Of a stretch of 64,000 nt of DNA, positions 40,103 to 47,960 are shown piece after piece. Both the position numbers and the translations under genes were made by a program. The notes below the pieces were generated by a model. The model was given only the letters and a program-made list of their open reading frames with translations. It ran no database searches and was not told the origin of the DNA. This stretch comes from Flavobacteriales bacterium (lineage in GTDB: Bacteria; Bacteroidota; Bacteroidia; Flavobacteriales_F; PHOS-HE28): the NCBI GenBank assembly GCA_016721825.1, contig JADKHI010000004.1, positions 248,001 to 312,000 on the forward strand. Reading direction: 5' to 3'. Every line of letters starts with the position of its first letter. Within the stretch, counting starts at the first letter, position 1.

Positions 40103-40438
40103 TCAACCGCGCTTCTTCGGCCGATTCGCTTTGGGCAATGGCAAGGCCTCGCCGATCCGCAGCAACAGGCCGGCCAGCGTGCGCTCCGCCGCGATCACAT
40201 CCTCCGGAACCAGGTAGTAGTCCTTGGAGCCCGGATAGGCCGGTGCCCGTTCGCAACGCCCCTCCAGCGTAGCGCTCTCCGGCATGATCTTCACGAAGAG
40301 CTGGTCGTCGCAGATGAAGGCCACCGGCTTGCCGTCGGCATACAGGGCGAATTCCCCGAACATGGGCTTCACGCTGAACCGGTCGGGCAGGCCCAGCTGC
40401 TCGAGGATGAAGGCGGCGGTGTCTTTGCGGGTGGCCAT
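40103..40438 (-). CDS. TfoX/Sxy N-terminal domain protein
   Basis: 111 residues. The family pattern is clear: FSVKPMFGEFALYADGKPVA, then FICDDQLFVKIMPES, and an ending with basic residues (NRPKKRG). TfoX N-terminal domains regulate competence in some proteobacteria; here the role is open. ATG at 40438 lies 15 bases after the stop of the upstream T9SS gene; a GTG at 40456 would overlap it. The window's first gene is a second member of the family. Confidence 0.85.
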   Translation of the reverse strand: MATRKDTAAFILEQLGLPDRFSVKPMFGEFALYADGKPVAFICDDQLFVKIMPESATLEGRCERAPAYPGSKDYYLVPEDVIAAERTLAGLLLRIGEALPLPKANRPKKRG

Positions 40439-40452
40439 GGTGGTGCGAGTGA

Positions 40453-41622
40453 TCACTCCTTCAGGAACCGCACCCGCAATCGTTCACTCCCTTGAACGGC
40501 GGTTAAGACATACACGCCTCGGGGAAGCTGCTCCACGCTGAATGGACCCGGAACGATGCGCAAGCGCGTCACCTCGCGCCCCAACGCATCGGTAATGGTG
40601 ATGTCGGCGACCGCTGAACCGTTCTGCGACAGCAGCGTCAGGATGCCGGGGGTGGCCGTCGGCACCAATGAGAGGGCGTCAGTGCTCTGGGACTCCGCCA
40701 CCCCGTTGCCCGGCACGGCAGGCACGTAGAGCGTGTCGCAGATCACCTGGCAGCCGCTGTCCGGTGCGAAACACACGCGGTAGTAGCCCGTGTCCAGATC
40801 AGTCCAAATGGCATCCGTGACCCCGGAATACTGAGCAACAATGCTGGACCCGTTCAAGCCTTCGTAGAGCACCGCTGTTCCGGTCACCGGACCGTAGATC
40901 GGGTAAAGCTCTGTTGTGTCAGGAACAGCTTCGATAAGCTCAACACTACCTGTGTTGAAGCCCGGCACCGAACCGGTGACCGCTGTGTCCAGGATCAGGT
41001 TGGCATTGTTGTGGACGATGAAGGACTGTTGCGTGAAATCCACTTGCCCTGCACACGTGAGATCCACTAGGCGCACCCAATAGATATGTCCACAGGGAAT
41101 CTCATAGAAGCCCAAGGAGCCTGAAATACACGAATGAGAATGACAACCGGTGCACGGGTCTTGGATCAGGTTCACACCATCCTGCACCAGGTAAACTTCC
41201 AGATCATCAGCCTGTGGGTCACAGCAGGGGGTGATCGTGCTGGAGGTGCTACAATATGGGATGGAGAGGCCTCCGACCAAGCCATAAACGAAGTTCTGTG
41301 AGAGCCCTGTGAATTGCAGATCTAGCTCCCACCCGTAGGAGCCGATCGTTCCGCTGCCTGCTTGGACGACCGACCCGTTCAACCACGCTTGATACGCATA
41401 GGTTCCGGGGAGGGCTTGGCAGACCCCTACATCGCCATTGGACCAGACCACACTATCCGGTGAGGTGCCTTGGCAATCCCATAAGTACAATGTGCCATCG
41501 CAGACGCCGGGGATCTGGTTGGTGCTATGGAGCGTGCACTGGCCGAAGGCTCCGCCTGCGTTCCAGAAAAGGCCGAAGGCGAGCATTGTGATCGACGCGG
41601 TTCCGTGCATGCCAATGTTCAT
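40453..41622 (-). CDS. T9SS-secreted protein, function unknown
   Basis: 389 residues with a signal peptide (about residues 1-27, ending AGGAFGQ). The mature region is rich in Cys, Gly and aromatic residues (TLYLWDCQGTSPDSVVWSNG, DLEVYLVQDGVNLIQDPC), consistent with disulfide-stabilised surface proteins. The tail is a T9SS type A domain (DITITDALGREVTRLRIVPG, LPRGVYVLTAVQG), lacking a clear YPNP. Base composition is visibly lower in GC than neighbours, as often with fast-evolving cargo. An alternative start is the ATG at 41610. Confidence 0.72.
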   Translation of the reverse strand: MNIGMHGTASITMLAFGLFWNAGGAFGQCTLHSTNQIPGVCDGTLYLWDCQGTSPDSVVWSNGDVGVCQALPGTYAYQAWLNGSVVQAGSGTIGSYGWELDLQFTGLSQNFVYGLVGGLSIPYCSTSSTITPCCDPQADDLEVYLVQDGVNLIQDPCTGCHSHSCISGSLGFYEIPCGHIYWVRLVDLTCAGQVDFTQQSFIVHNNANLILDTAVTGSVPGFNTGSVELIEAVPDTTELYPIYGPVTGTAVLYEGLNGSSIVAQYSGVTDAIWTDLDTGYYRVCFAPDSGCQVICDTLYVPAVPGNGVAESQSTDALSLVPTATPGILTLLSQNGSAVADITITDALGREVTRLRIVPGPFSVEQLPRGVYVLTAVQGSERLRVRFLKE

Positions 41623-41671
41623 GGGCTTCTTTCTTATCCAAAGACGTTCAGCCGTCCTCGCAGATGCCTGA

Positions 41672-42076
41672 TCAGGCACCCGCATCCTGCGTCAGCTCCA
41701 CCAGCACGCCGTTGGCGCTCTTGGGGTGCACGAAGCACACCAGCTTGTTGTCCGCGCCGCGCTTGGGCTCTTCGCTCAGCAGGGTGAAGCCTTCGGCCTT
41801 CAGCCGCGCCATCTCGGCCCGGATGTCGGCCACCTCGAAGGCCACGTGGTGGATGCCTTCGCCCCGCTTGTCGATGGCCTTGGCGATGGGCCCGTCCGGC
41901 CGGGTGCTCTCCAGCAGCTCGATCTTGTTAGGCCCTACCTGGAAGAAGCTGGTGATCACACCCTCGCTTTCCACAGCCTCGCGCTTGTAAGGGGCCACGC
42001 CCAGCAACTTGGTGTAGGTGTCTTCAGCGGCGCTCAGGTCCTTAACGGCAATGCCGAGGTGTTCGATGCGGATCAT
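41672..42076 (-). CDS. mce: methylmalonyl-CoA epimerase
   Basis: 134 residues, the exact family size. A VOC-fold metalloenzyme that interconverts the (R) and (S) forms of methylmalonyl-CoA in propionate metabolism. Metal and catalytic positions are visible: His in IEHLGIAV, Glu in KIELLEST, His in GIHHVAFEV and Glu in VLVELTQD. The methylmalonyl-CoA mutase genes are not in the window. ATG at 42076; upstream in-frame sequence has no protein character. Confidence 0.93.
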   Translation of the reverse strand: MIRIEHLGIAVKDLSAAEDTYTKLLGVAPYKREAVESEGVITSFFQVGPNKIELLESTRPDGPIAKAIDKRGEGIHHVAFEVADIRAEMARLKAEGFTLLSEEPKRGADNKLVCFVHPKSANGVLVELTQDAGA

Positions 42077-42190
42077 GGATATAGGATGGGATGCCGCCGA
42101 GGCGCGGAGACGCAAAGGAACACCATGCACCAATGTCTCGCGATGAGCTTGTCGTGCCGAAGCCTTGAGAAGCGCAGAGCCCTGAATGAA

Positions 42191-42218
42191 GAAAGCCCCC
42201 CATTTCCGGGAGGCTTTC
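42191..42218 (-). terminator. terminator of the 262-aa secreted protein gene
   Basis: GAAAGCCTCCC on the reverse strand (42218-42208) pairs with GGGGGGCTTTC (42201-42191), followed by TTCATTC. It begins 19 bases after the stop at 42237. Confidence 0.6.
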
Positions 42219-42236
42219 AAGTGGAGGAACGATCGA

Positions 42237-43025
42237 TCACTTCTTGATGAAGGTCTCGCCGGTCTTGTTGTCGTAGTTGAGGTAGTAGAGGTCCTTCTTC
42301 AGGTTCACCACGTCCACCGTGTTGGCGTAGCCGCGCTTCACGATGTTGCCGTACTGGTCGTAGATCTCGTACAACGTGGCGGCGCTGAAGGTGATGATGT
42401 CCTTGGGCTTGGTGGGCCCCCAGGTAACGGCCGCCACTGAAGCATCGGTGTAGGTGACGTTCTGCCCCATGCGGGAGCGCTTGGTGAGGTCGCTTTGACG
42501 CACGCGGTAGGTGTTCTCGCCGCTGTGGGGGGTCACTTTGAACTCGTAGGTGTGCTCACCGGGTGTGCCCACGCCCATCACTTCGCCCACCTTCACCCAC
42601 TTGTTCCAACGCTTCTGTTCCACAACGAAAGGCAGCTCACCGGTCTCGTTGGTCGCCACCCAGGTGTAGGTGCCGCCGGCCTTCACTTCCTGCTTCACAA
42701 TGTCGAAGGTGCTCTTGGGGCGCAGCACTTCAGCGTTCAGCACCACGGGCGTGCAACCGTCCTTGTGCTTGATCTTCACCACCACCGGAGCGCCGATCTT
42801 GAGGCCGAAGTTGCCCAGGTCGACCTCGAAGGCGCTGGAGTTGATCTCGTCCGTGGCGATCTGGTCGTTGACAGTGACCTCGAACACACAGAAACCGACC
42901 CCGGCTTCGGAGAAGGGGTTCTGGACGAAGAGGTTCTTGCCCTGGTAGTTGCCTTCCAGCACGATCACCCCAGCCATGGTGTACAGGCTGAGGAGGAAGG
43001 CCAGGGGGAGTGTTAGGTGGCGCAT
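42237..43025 (-). CDS. exported protein of unknown function (262 aa)
   Basis: Signal peptide MRHLTLPLAFLLSLYTMAG, followed directly by VIVLEGNYQGKNLFVQNPF. Two beta-sandwich-like parts follow (VVVKIKHKDGCTPVVLNAEV; TYTWVATNETGELPFVVEQK). It closes with a short motif resembling a T9SS tail (LYEIYDQYGNIVKRGYANTV, then LYYLNYDNKTGETFIKK). I know such proteins as conserved in Flavobacteriales without an assigned function. A strong terminator lies behind it. Confidence 0.7.
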   Translation of the reverse strand: MRHLTLPLAFLLSLYTMAGVIVLEGNYQGKNLFVQNPFSEAGVGFCVFEVTVNDQIATDEINSSAFEVDLGNFGLKIGAPVVVKIKHKDGCTPVVLNAEVLRPKSTFDIVKQEVKAGGTYTWVATNETGELPFVVEQKRWNKWVKVGEVMGVGTPGEHTYEFKVTPHSGENTYRVRQSDLTKRSRMGQNVTYTDASVAAVTWGPTKPKDIITFSAATLYEIYDQYGNIVKRGYANTVDVVNLKKDLYYLNYDNKTGETFIKK

Positions 43026-43148
43026 CGTGTTCGGTCTAGCTAAGCCGCAATGATAAGCACTGAAATGCGGTTTTCCGCTGTTCGTGGACCGGTGTACGCA
43101 TCTGAGCGTCAGAGGTTGCACCGGCGCCGATCGGGCTCGTTCAACCCG

Positions 43149-43754
43149 TTAGTGAGCGAAGGCCTTCACCCCGGCCGTTACCGCCACCCGAAGGTGGTTC
43201 TCCGCCGGTGGCAGCGGGCAGGAGTACTTGCCGCCGTACGCGCAGTAAGGGTTGTAGGCTTTGTTGAAGTCCAGCTCCACCGTGCTACCAAGCGGCCCGG
43301 TCAGGTCCAGGTAACGTCCCCCGCCATAGGTGGCCTCCCCGTTGGTGAGGTCGGTAAAGGGCACGAAGAGGTAGTTGGCGTACTCCGGCTTCGCGCTCAA
43401 TTGGGGACTGCGGTACACCGTGAGCCGCTGCTTCTTGCCTGCCAACCGGAACTCCAAGGTGCCGACGGGCTGGTAGGTGGGCATGCGGTCCGTGGTGGTG
43501 CGCATCTGGAACTCCTTGCCCAGCTTGGCCTTGAAGGTGGCCGTGACCCGGAAGCGGGCATCCGGCGCGAAACGCTCCAGCTCGGTGAAATGGGCCCGGG
43601 CCTCAAGCGGCAGCGGGGTGGTGGTGGAGTCGCGGTACTCGGCGTTCATCCGGCCCCAGTAGGCATCCAGGCTATCCGACCAAACGGGGTCCGGGGTCTG
43701 CGCTTGGGCGCTGCCCATCAGCGCCAACAGGAAGAAGAGGAGCCCTGCGCGCAT
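43149..43754 (-). CDS. DUF1684 domain-containing protein
   Basis: 201 residues with a signal peptide (RAGLLFFLLALMGSAQAQ). DUF1684 marks: FRVTATFKAKLGKEFQM, LEFRLAGKKQRLTVYRSP, LFVPFTDLTNGEATYGGGRY, then LDFNKAYNPYCAYGGKYSCP with the conserved NPYCAY and CPLPP. Function unknown in the family. Its ATG overlaps the stop of the upstream lipoprotein gene (TAATG), so the two are coupled. Confidence 0.9.
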   Translation of the reverse strand: MRAGLLFFLLALMGSAQAQTPDPVWSDSLDAYWGRMNAEYRDSTTTPLPLEARAHFTELERFAPDARFRVTATFKAKLGKEFQMRTTTDRMPTYQPVGTLEFRLAGKKQRLTVYRSPQLSAKPEYANYLFVPFTDLTNGEATYGGGRYLDLTGPLGSTVELDFNKAYNPYCAYGGKYSCPLPPAENHLRVAVTAGVKAFAH

Positions 43755-44293
43755 TACGCCGGTTGCTTGGCGGAAAGGGAGGCCGCCATGCGCTCCACAT
43801 CCTGTTCGTTGAAGCGCAGCTCCGGAATGTCCTCCACCACGAAGCTGCGGTCGCCGACCTTCAGCACTTGGAGAAAGTGGATGTACACGAGGGAAGGGTC
43901 ATCCGGGAACTCACTGCGGTACACCAGCAGCTCCGGGGTCTCCTTGATGATGGTGTTCTTGCGCAGCAGGTCGCGGTCCAGGTCGGCCTTCTTGCGGGCA
44001 ATGTCACCCGGCTCTTCCACGATGGTTAGCCCGAAGTGCTCCCCGGCCCGAACCTCCAGGCGACCGATCTCGTCCTTCCACACCACTTGGGGCTCAGCCC
44101 CGCCCAGAAGCTGCTTGTCCGGTGCCATCAGCAACAGCGGCAGGTCGTGGGCGGCCAGGTCCACAGGCGTGCCGGTGGCAGCCGGGGCCACAGTGGCCGT
44201 GCTGTCCATGCCGGTGGTGGTGTCGGTTGTCGTGCTTCCGCCGCCGCAGGCGCTGAGCGACAGGACAAGGGCCAAAGGGAATGCGTGCTTCAT
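43754..44293 (-). CDS. lipoprotein of unknown function
   Basis: 179 residues. The lipobox is LVLSLSACGGG (Cys16), followed by a Thr-rich linker. The body has a regular alpha/beta pattern (LEVRAGEHFGLTIVEEPGDI, SLVYIHFLQVLKVGDRSFVV). Coupled by a TAATG overlap to the DUF1684 gene, suggesting shared function at the envelope. Family not recognised. Confidence 0.72.
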   Translation of the reverse strand: MKHAFPLALVLSLSACGGGSTTTDTTTGMDSTATVAPAATGTPVDLAAHDLPLLLMAPDKQLLGGAEPQVVWKDEIGRLEVRAGEHFGLTIVEEPGDIARKKADLDRDLLRKNTIIKETPELLVYRSEFPDDPSLVYIHFLQVLKVGDRSFVVEDIPELRFNEQDVERMAASLSAKQPA

Positions 44294-44362
44294 GGACGCG
44301 AAATTCCGCGTTCCGAGGGCAGAGCGGACACCCGACCTGCGCCGAGTTTCAACGGAAGCCTG

Positions 44363-47300
44363 TCAAGGCAGCTGTTGGGTCCGGATGGCTGTAGGCACCA
44401 CGCCCCCGATGTTCACCAGGATCGGGTCGCGGTCGTTGCCTCCGCCGGTGTACTGCACAACTCCGCTGAGGTTCACGTCCTCCGAGAAGTAACCTGCCAG
44501 CGTAGCGGTGGGCACCACACCCCCGACGCGTGAGAGGATGGGGTCACGGTCGTTGTTGCCTCCGGTGTACTTCAGCTCGGAATCGAAGACCACGTTGCCC
44601 GCCCACATCACCTGCACGCCGCTCACATCCTTGCGGGCCGCCGTGCCGTAGGTGAGCGTGGCCGCCACCGTGAAGTTGACCGAGATGCTGGTACTGGTCA
44701 ACGCCACCGCACTGGCCGACATGATGCCCAGGTGGTTCCGGTGGCGCACGGCCACGTAGTAGTTGCCCGGCGGACGGTTGAAGAGCACGCCCGAGGTGCC
44801 GTCCACATCGACCACATCACCATCGCGCTGCAACAAGGCACTTCGGCTGGCGAGGATCTGGGCGCTGTTCGCCGAGTTGCGCAGTTCCACCACCACCCAA
44901 TCCACAATGGCGTTGTTGCCCGTGGTGGCCAGTATGCCACCAGCAACGGTCTCGCCACCGCCACCGCCGGTGTGGGCATAGCCGAGGCCGGTATAGGGCT
45001 CTGTCGGAGGGATCAGGCTGGCCGCACGCAAGGCATCGCCCATGAGACCTGCCGCGTAGGGTCCTTCCAGAAAAACCTTCGGAGACACGCGAACGGTCGG
45101 GGAAAGCAGCGTGGGGATCAGGCACCAGCTGTTCAGCACCCCGGCATCCTGCGCGATCGCATCCACCAGGGTGAGGGTCCAGGTGCCTTGGAACAACTGG
45201 CCATTGAAGCCCGCCAATGAAGCCGCCGGGATCACGAAGAGGTTGTTCAACGGACAGGTGACACCCACCGCGCCGTTCGCACCGGTCTGGTCGAATTCAA
45301 CGTTCATGTTCACGTTGTTGCCGCACACACCGGGTGAAGCGATCAGGTTGATCACCGTGCCGGCCGGGCTGGTGAGGCTTAGGCGCAAGTCGCTGATGTA
45401 GCTGTGCGTGAGGTTCACATACACGTTCAGGTCGGTGAGCGTGGCTCCGCTCTGCGAAGGCACCACCAAACTACTTGTGGTGGTGGCGTTGTCCACGATG
45501 GTGGTCACGGTGCTATTGGTGAACAGGCCGCATCCGGCACCGGGGGCATTGCAGTCCTTCACGAAGTTGTTGAAGGCCAGGTTGCACTGGCTGTAGAGGT
45601 TGTGTACCAGCACCACGTTCACGGGCGAAGCACTGGTGTAGCTGCCGAAGGGCCCGTAGTTGCCAGCGGCGGTGACCGTTTGCACCGTGGTGGCCGTGAG
45701 CGGTCCGCCCGCATCGGGGTCGATCTGGATGGCGATGGAGGTGGCGCTGCCCATGGAACTGAGGTTCACGCTCACCGAGTAGCTGGTGCTGCCCAGGCAG
45801 TTACCCGTAACCGTGGCCGCAGGGGCCGTGCAGCAGGCCGTACCGTTGGAGCTGACCGCAGTAAGCTGCTGGTCGCAAAGGGCGTTCACCGTGTGGCGCA
45901 CCTGCACCACCACGTTGGTGCCGAAGGCGTATGTGCCCACCGTATACGTGCCGGGCACGCGGTTGCTGTTGAAGGTGAAGGCACCGCCGTTCACCGAGGT
46001 GTAGAGGTCGTAGTTCGGTGCGTCGCCATTGCTGCCGATGGTGACCGCCACGTTGAAGGTGCCTGCGCCGCAGTTGTCCGTGAGGTTCTGCGAAACACTG
46101 GGTGCCGTGCAACCGATCGCCGCAAAGCTGAACTTGAACATGCGCGTGCGCCAGGTTGTGGTCGGGTTGTAGCAACCCGTGCCATAGAACGAAAGCCCAT
46201 CGGCAGGGTCCACGTCCAAGCTGAAGTAGTCGCCCCAGCGGTTGCTCGCGTTGGCCGCGCTTCCCGCGATGATGGTGGTCTCCGCGAAGGTCATCTGCCC
46301 CAGTGGATCGCTCGCGTAGCGGCCGGTGTAGCGCAGGCTCGGGTACACGTTCCCTCCGGAAGTGCCGCTCACGCTGTAGGCCAGGCCGATGTCGCCGTTG
46401 TTGTTGATCGCGATACCCGCCATCCAGCGGTCGTTGGCATCGGGCGAATAGGTGGCTTGTTGGTGGATGCCCCACGCATTGCCGATGCCGCCGGTGCGAC
46501 GCAGTTCGTACCAGCGCACACCGCCCCTATCCGTAGCGTCGACATCGGTCACATGGGCACAGACCAGCGCCTCGTAGCCGCCGATGTTGCGGTAGTGGAT
46601 CTTGTTCATCAGCACCTCGCGCAGGGGGTCCAGCGTGGTGGCGCTCCCGGGCTGGTTCATGCAGTTGAACGAGGTGTAGCCGCAGAGCTCCGTATCGAAG
46701 ATCGCGGTGTTCAGGATCGCCGGGCCTGTAATGGTGCTGCTGGCCGGGGTTCCGGCATTGTAATTCACGTTCCAGATCTCCAGGCGGTCAGCAGGCGCGC
46801 CCCAAGCAGCATCGGCCATGCGCATGAACATGGCCGGGGCACCTGCGGGTGGGGTGGTACCGCCATCGAAGGTCACTGGCGTGGTGCTCTGGAAACCGAT
46901 CACGCCGTAGGCCGGCACCGTGAAGCTTACGACCGTGCCTGCCGTGCCCGCCAGCATGTTCGCGCGGGGCAGCACGTAGATCGTGGGCGTGGATTGGTTG
47001 GCCGTTACCACGTAGCAGTTGTTCCACACACCGTACTTCGGATAGTCGGGGAAGGCCGTGGCCTGGTACGAGTAGGCGTACCAGCTTCCCAAGGGATCAG
47101 CGGTCTGGCTTATCGCCACCAACAAGCGGTTGCCCGCAGCGCTGAACTCGCTCATCAGCCAGCGGTCCGCCAAGGCGTCGTATTGCACAATGGGATCGCC
47201 GGCACCGCCCACCGAGGCCGTGAAGTTGTCCAAATAGGTCTGCGCACCAAGCGAGGCGAAGCTCTTGTTGTAGATGCGGAAATACCCCCCTGAGCCGCCG

Positions 47301-47749
47301 TTCATCATCAGGATCACGTGGTTCGGACCGACGTCCATGCAGGGGTCGGCCGGGTTCACGGACGAATAGAGCATGCCGTCCACGCTCAGGTCCAATGCCT
47401 TGTCCTGCCCGTGCAGCGGCTTGGCTTTCTGCAAGACGGGGTCGCCGCCCCTGCTCATGGCGCTCTGCTCCGGGGGGGCATGCAGGCGCTTGGCCTTCGC
47501 ACCGGGCTCCTCGTCCTTGGGGATCACCCACCCGTTCTCCCCGCGCACGGGGTCGTTCCTGAACTGCGCCGTGCTGTCCCACAGGATGAAGGGCTGCGTA
47601 ACGCCCATGAACTCCATCGGGATCTCTTTGGCCACGGCATAGCGCAAGGTGCCGTCGGGCAAGGTGGTGACCTGCTTGTGCTGGTCCTGGGCGTGTGTGA
47701 GACTTCCGCAAACAAGGGCTGCGGCGAACAAGGGAAGACGTAAGGTCAT
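44363..47749 (-). CDS. large secreted hemagglutinin-like protein with P-domain
   Basis: 1128 residues with a signal peptide (MTLRLPLFAAALVCGSLTHAQ). Residues about 100-560 form a propeller-like region (DPCMDVGPNHVILMMNGGSG, ADRWLMSEFSAAGNRLLVAI). Two Cys-bounded beta modules follow. A proprotein-convertase P-domain runs about 745-885 (LTDLNVYVNLTHSYISDLRL, SPAGTVINLIASPG, LFQGTWTLTLVDA). The C-terminus is not an ordinary type A tail but a tandem module with YTGGNNDRDPIL and YTGGGNDRDPIL, each followed by GGVVPTA. Probably exported and surface located. ATG at 47749; promoter motif at 47787-47794. Confidence 0.8.
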   Translation of the reverse strand: MTLRLPLFAAALVCGSLTHAQDQHKQVTTLPDGTLRYAVAKEIPMEFMGVTQPFILWDSTAQFRNDPVRGENGWVIPKDEEPGAKAKRLHAPPEQSAMSRGGDPVLQKAKPLHGQDKALDLSVDGMLYSSVNPADPCMDVGPNHVILMMNGGSGGYFRIYNKSFASLGAQTYLDNFTASVGGAGDPIVQYDALADRWLMSEFSAAGNRLLVAISQTADPLGSWYAYSYQATAFPDYPKYGVWNNCYVVTANQSTPTIYVLPRANMLAGTAGTVVSFTVPAYGVIGFQSTTPVTFDGGTTPPAGAPAMFMRMADAAWGAPADRLEIWNVNYNAGTPASSTITGPAILNTAIFDTELCGYTSFNCMNQPGSATTLDPLREVLMNKIHYRNIGGYEALVCAHVTDVDATDRGGVRWYELRRTGGIGNAWGIHQQATYSPDANDRWMAGIAINNNGDIGLAYSVSGTSGGNVYPSLRYTGRYASDPLGQMTFAETTIIAGSAANASNRWGDYFSLDVDPADGLSFYGTGCYNPTTTWRTRMFKFSFAAIGCTAPSVSQNLTDNCGAGTFNVAVTIGSNGDAPNYDLYTSVNGGAFTFNSNRVPGTYTVGTYAFGTNVVVQVRHTVNALCDQQLTAVSSNGTACCTAPAATVTGNCLGSTSYSVSVNLSSMGSATSIAIQIDPDAGGPLTATTVQTVTAAGNYGPFGSYTSASPVNVVLVHNLYSQCNLAFNNFVKDCNAPGAGCGLFTNSTVTTIVDNATTTSSLVVPSQSGATLTDLNVYVNLTHSYISDLRLSLTSPAGTVINLIASPGVCGNNVNMNVEFDQTGANGAVGVTCPLNNLFVIPAASLAGFNGQLFQGTWTLTLVDAIAQDAGVLNSWCLIPTLLSPTVRVSPKVFLEGPYAAGLMGDALRAASLIPPTEPYTGLGYAHTGGGGGETVAGGILATTGNNAIVDWVVVELRNSANSAQILASRSALLQRDGDVVDVDGTSGVLFNRPPGNYYVAVRHRNHLGIMSASAVALTSTSISVNFTVAATLTYGTAARKDVSGVQVMWAGNVVFDSELKYTGGNNDRDPILSRVGGVVPTATLAGYFSEDVNLSGVVQYTGGGNDRDPILVNIGGVVPTAIRTQQLP

Positions 47750-47786
47750 GGGGCTCAACAGGTACTAGGCCGGTTCCGGCGGCCCC

Positions 47787-47794
47787 GCAAATTA
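47787..47794 (-). promoter_or_regulatory. -7 promoter element of the hemagglutinin-like gene
   Basis: TAATTTGC on the reverse strand, 37 bases before the ATG. The gap 47750-47960 shows no gene. Confidence 0.45.
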
Positions 47795-47960
47795 GGGGGA
47801 AGCGGGGGGTGGGGCAAGTGATGATCGTTAGGGCAGAGCCAGCTAGAACGGCACCAGCCAATGGAGCACGGTAAATAAGCGCACGTTAATTCGAGCCTGA
47901 GCAAGGCGATCTGCACGCACCGGCTGGAAGCTGATGCGACATTGTCAGCGCGGCCCCTCC

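Noticed and set aside
45404..47293. 629-codon forward frame opposite the hemagglutinin-like gene
   Set aside because: Repetitive Val/His/Arg composition from antisense reading; the reverse gene has a signal peptide and P-domain.
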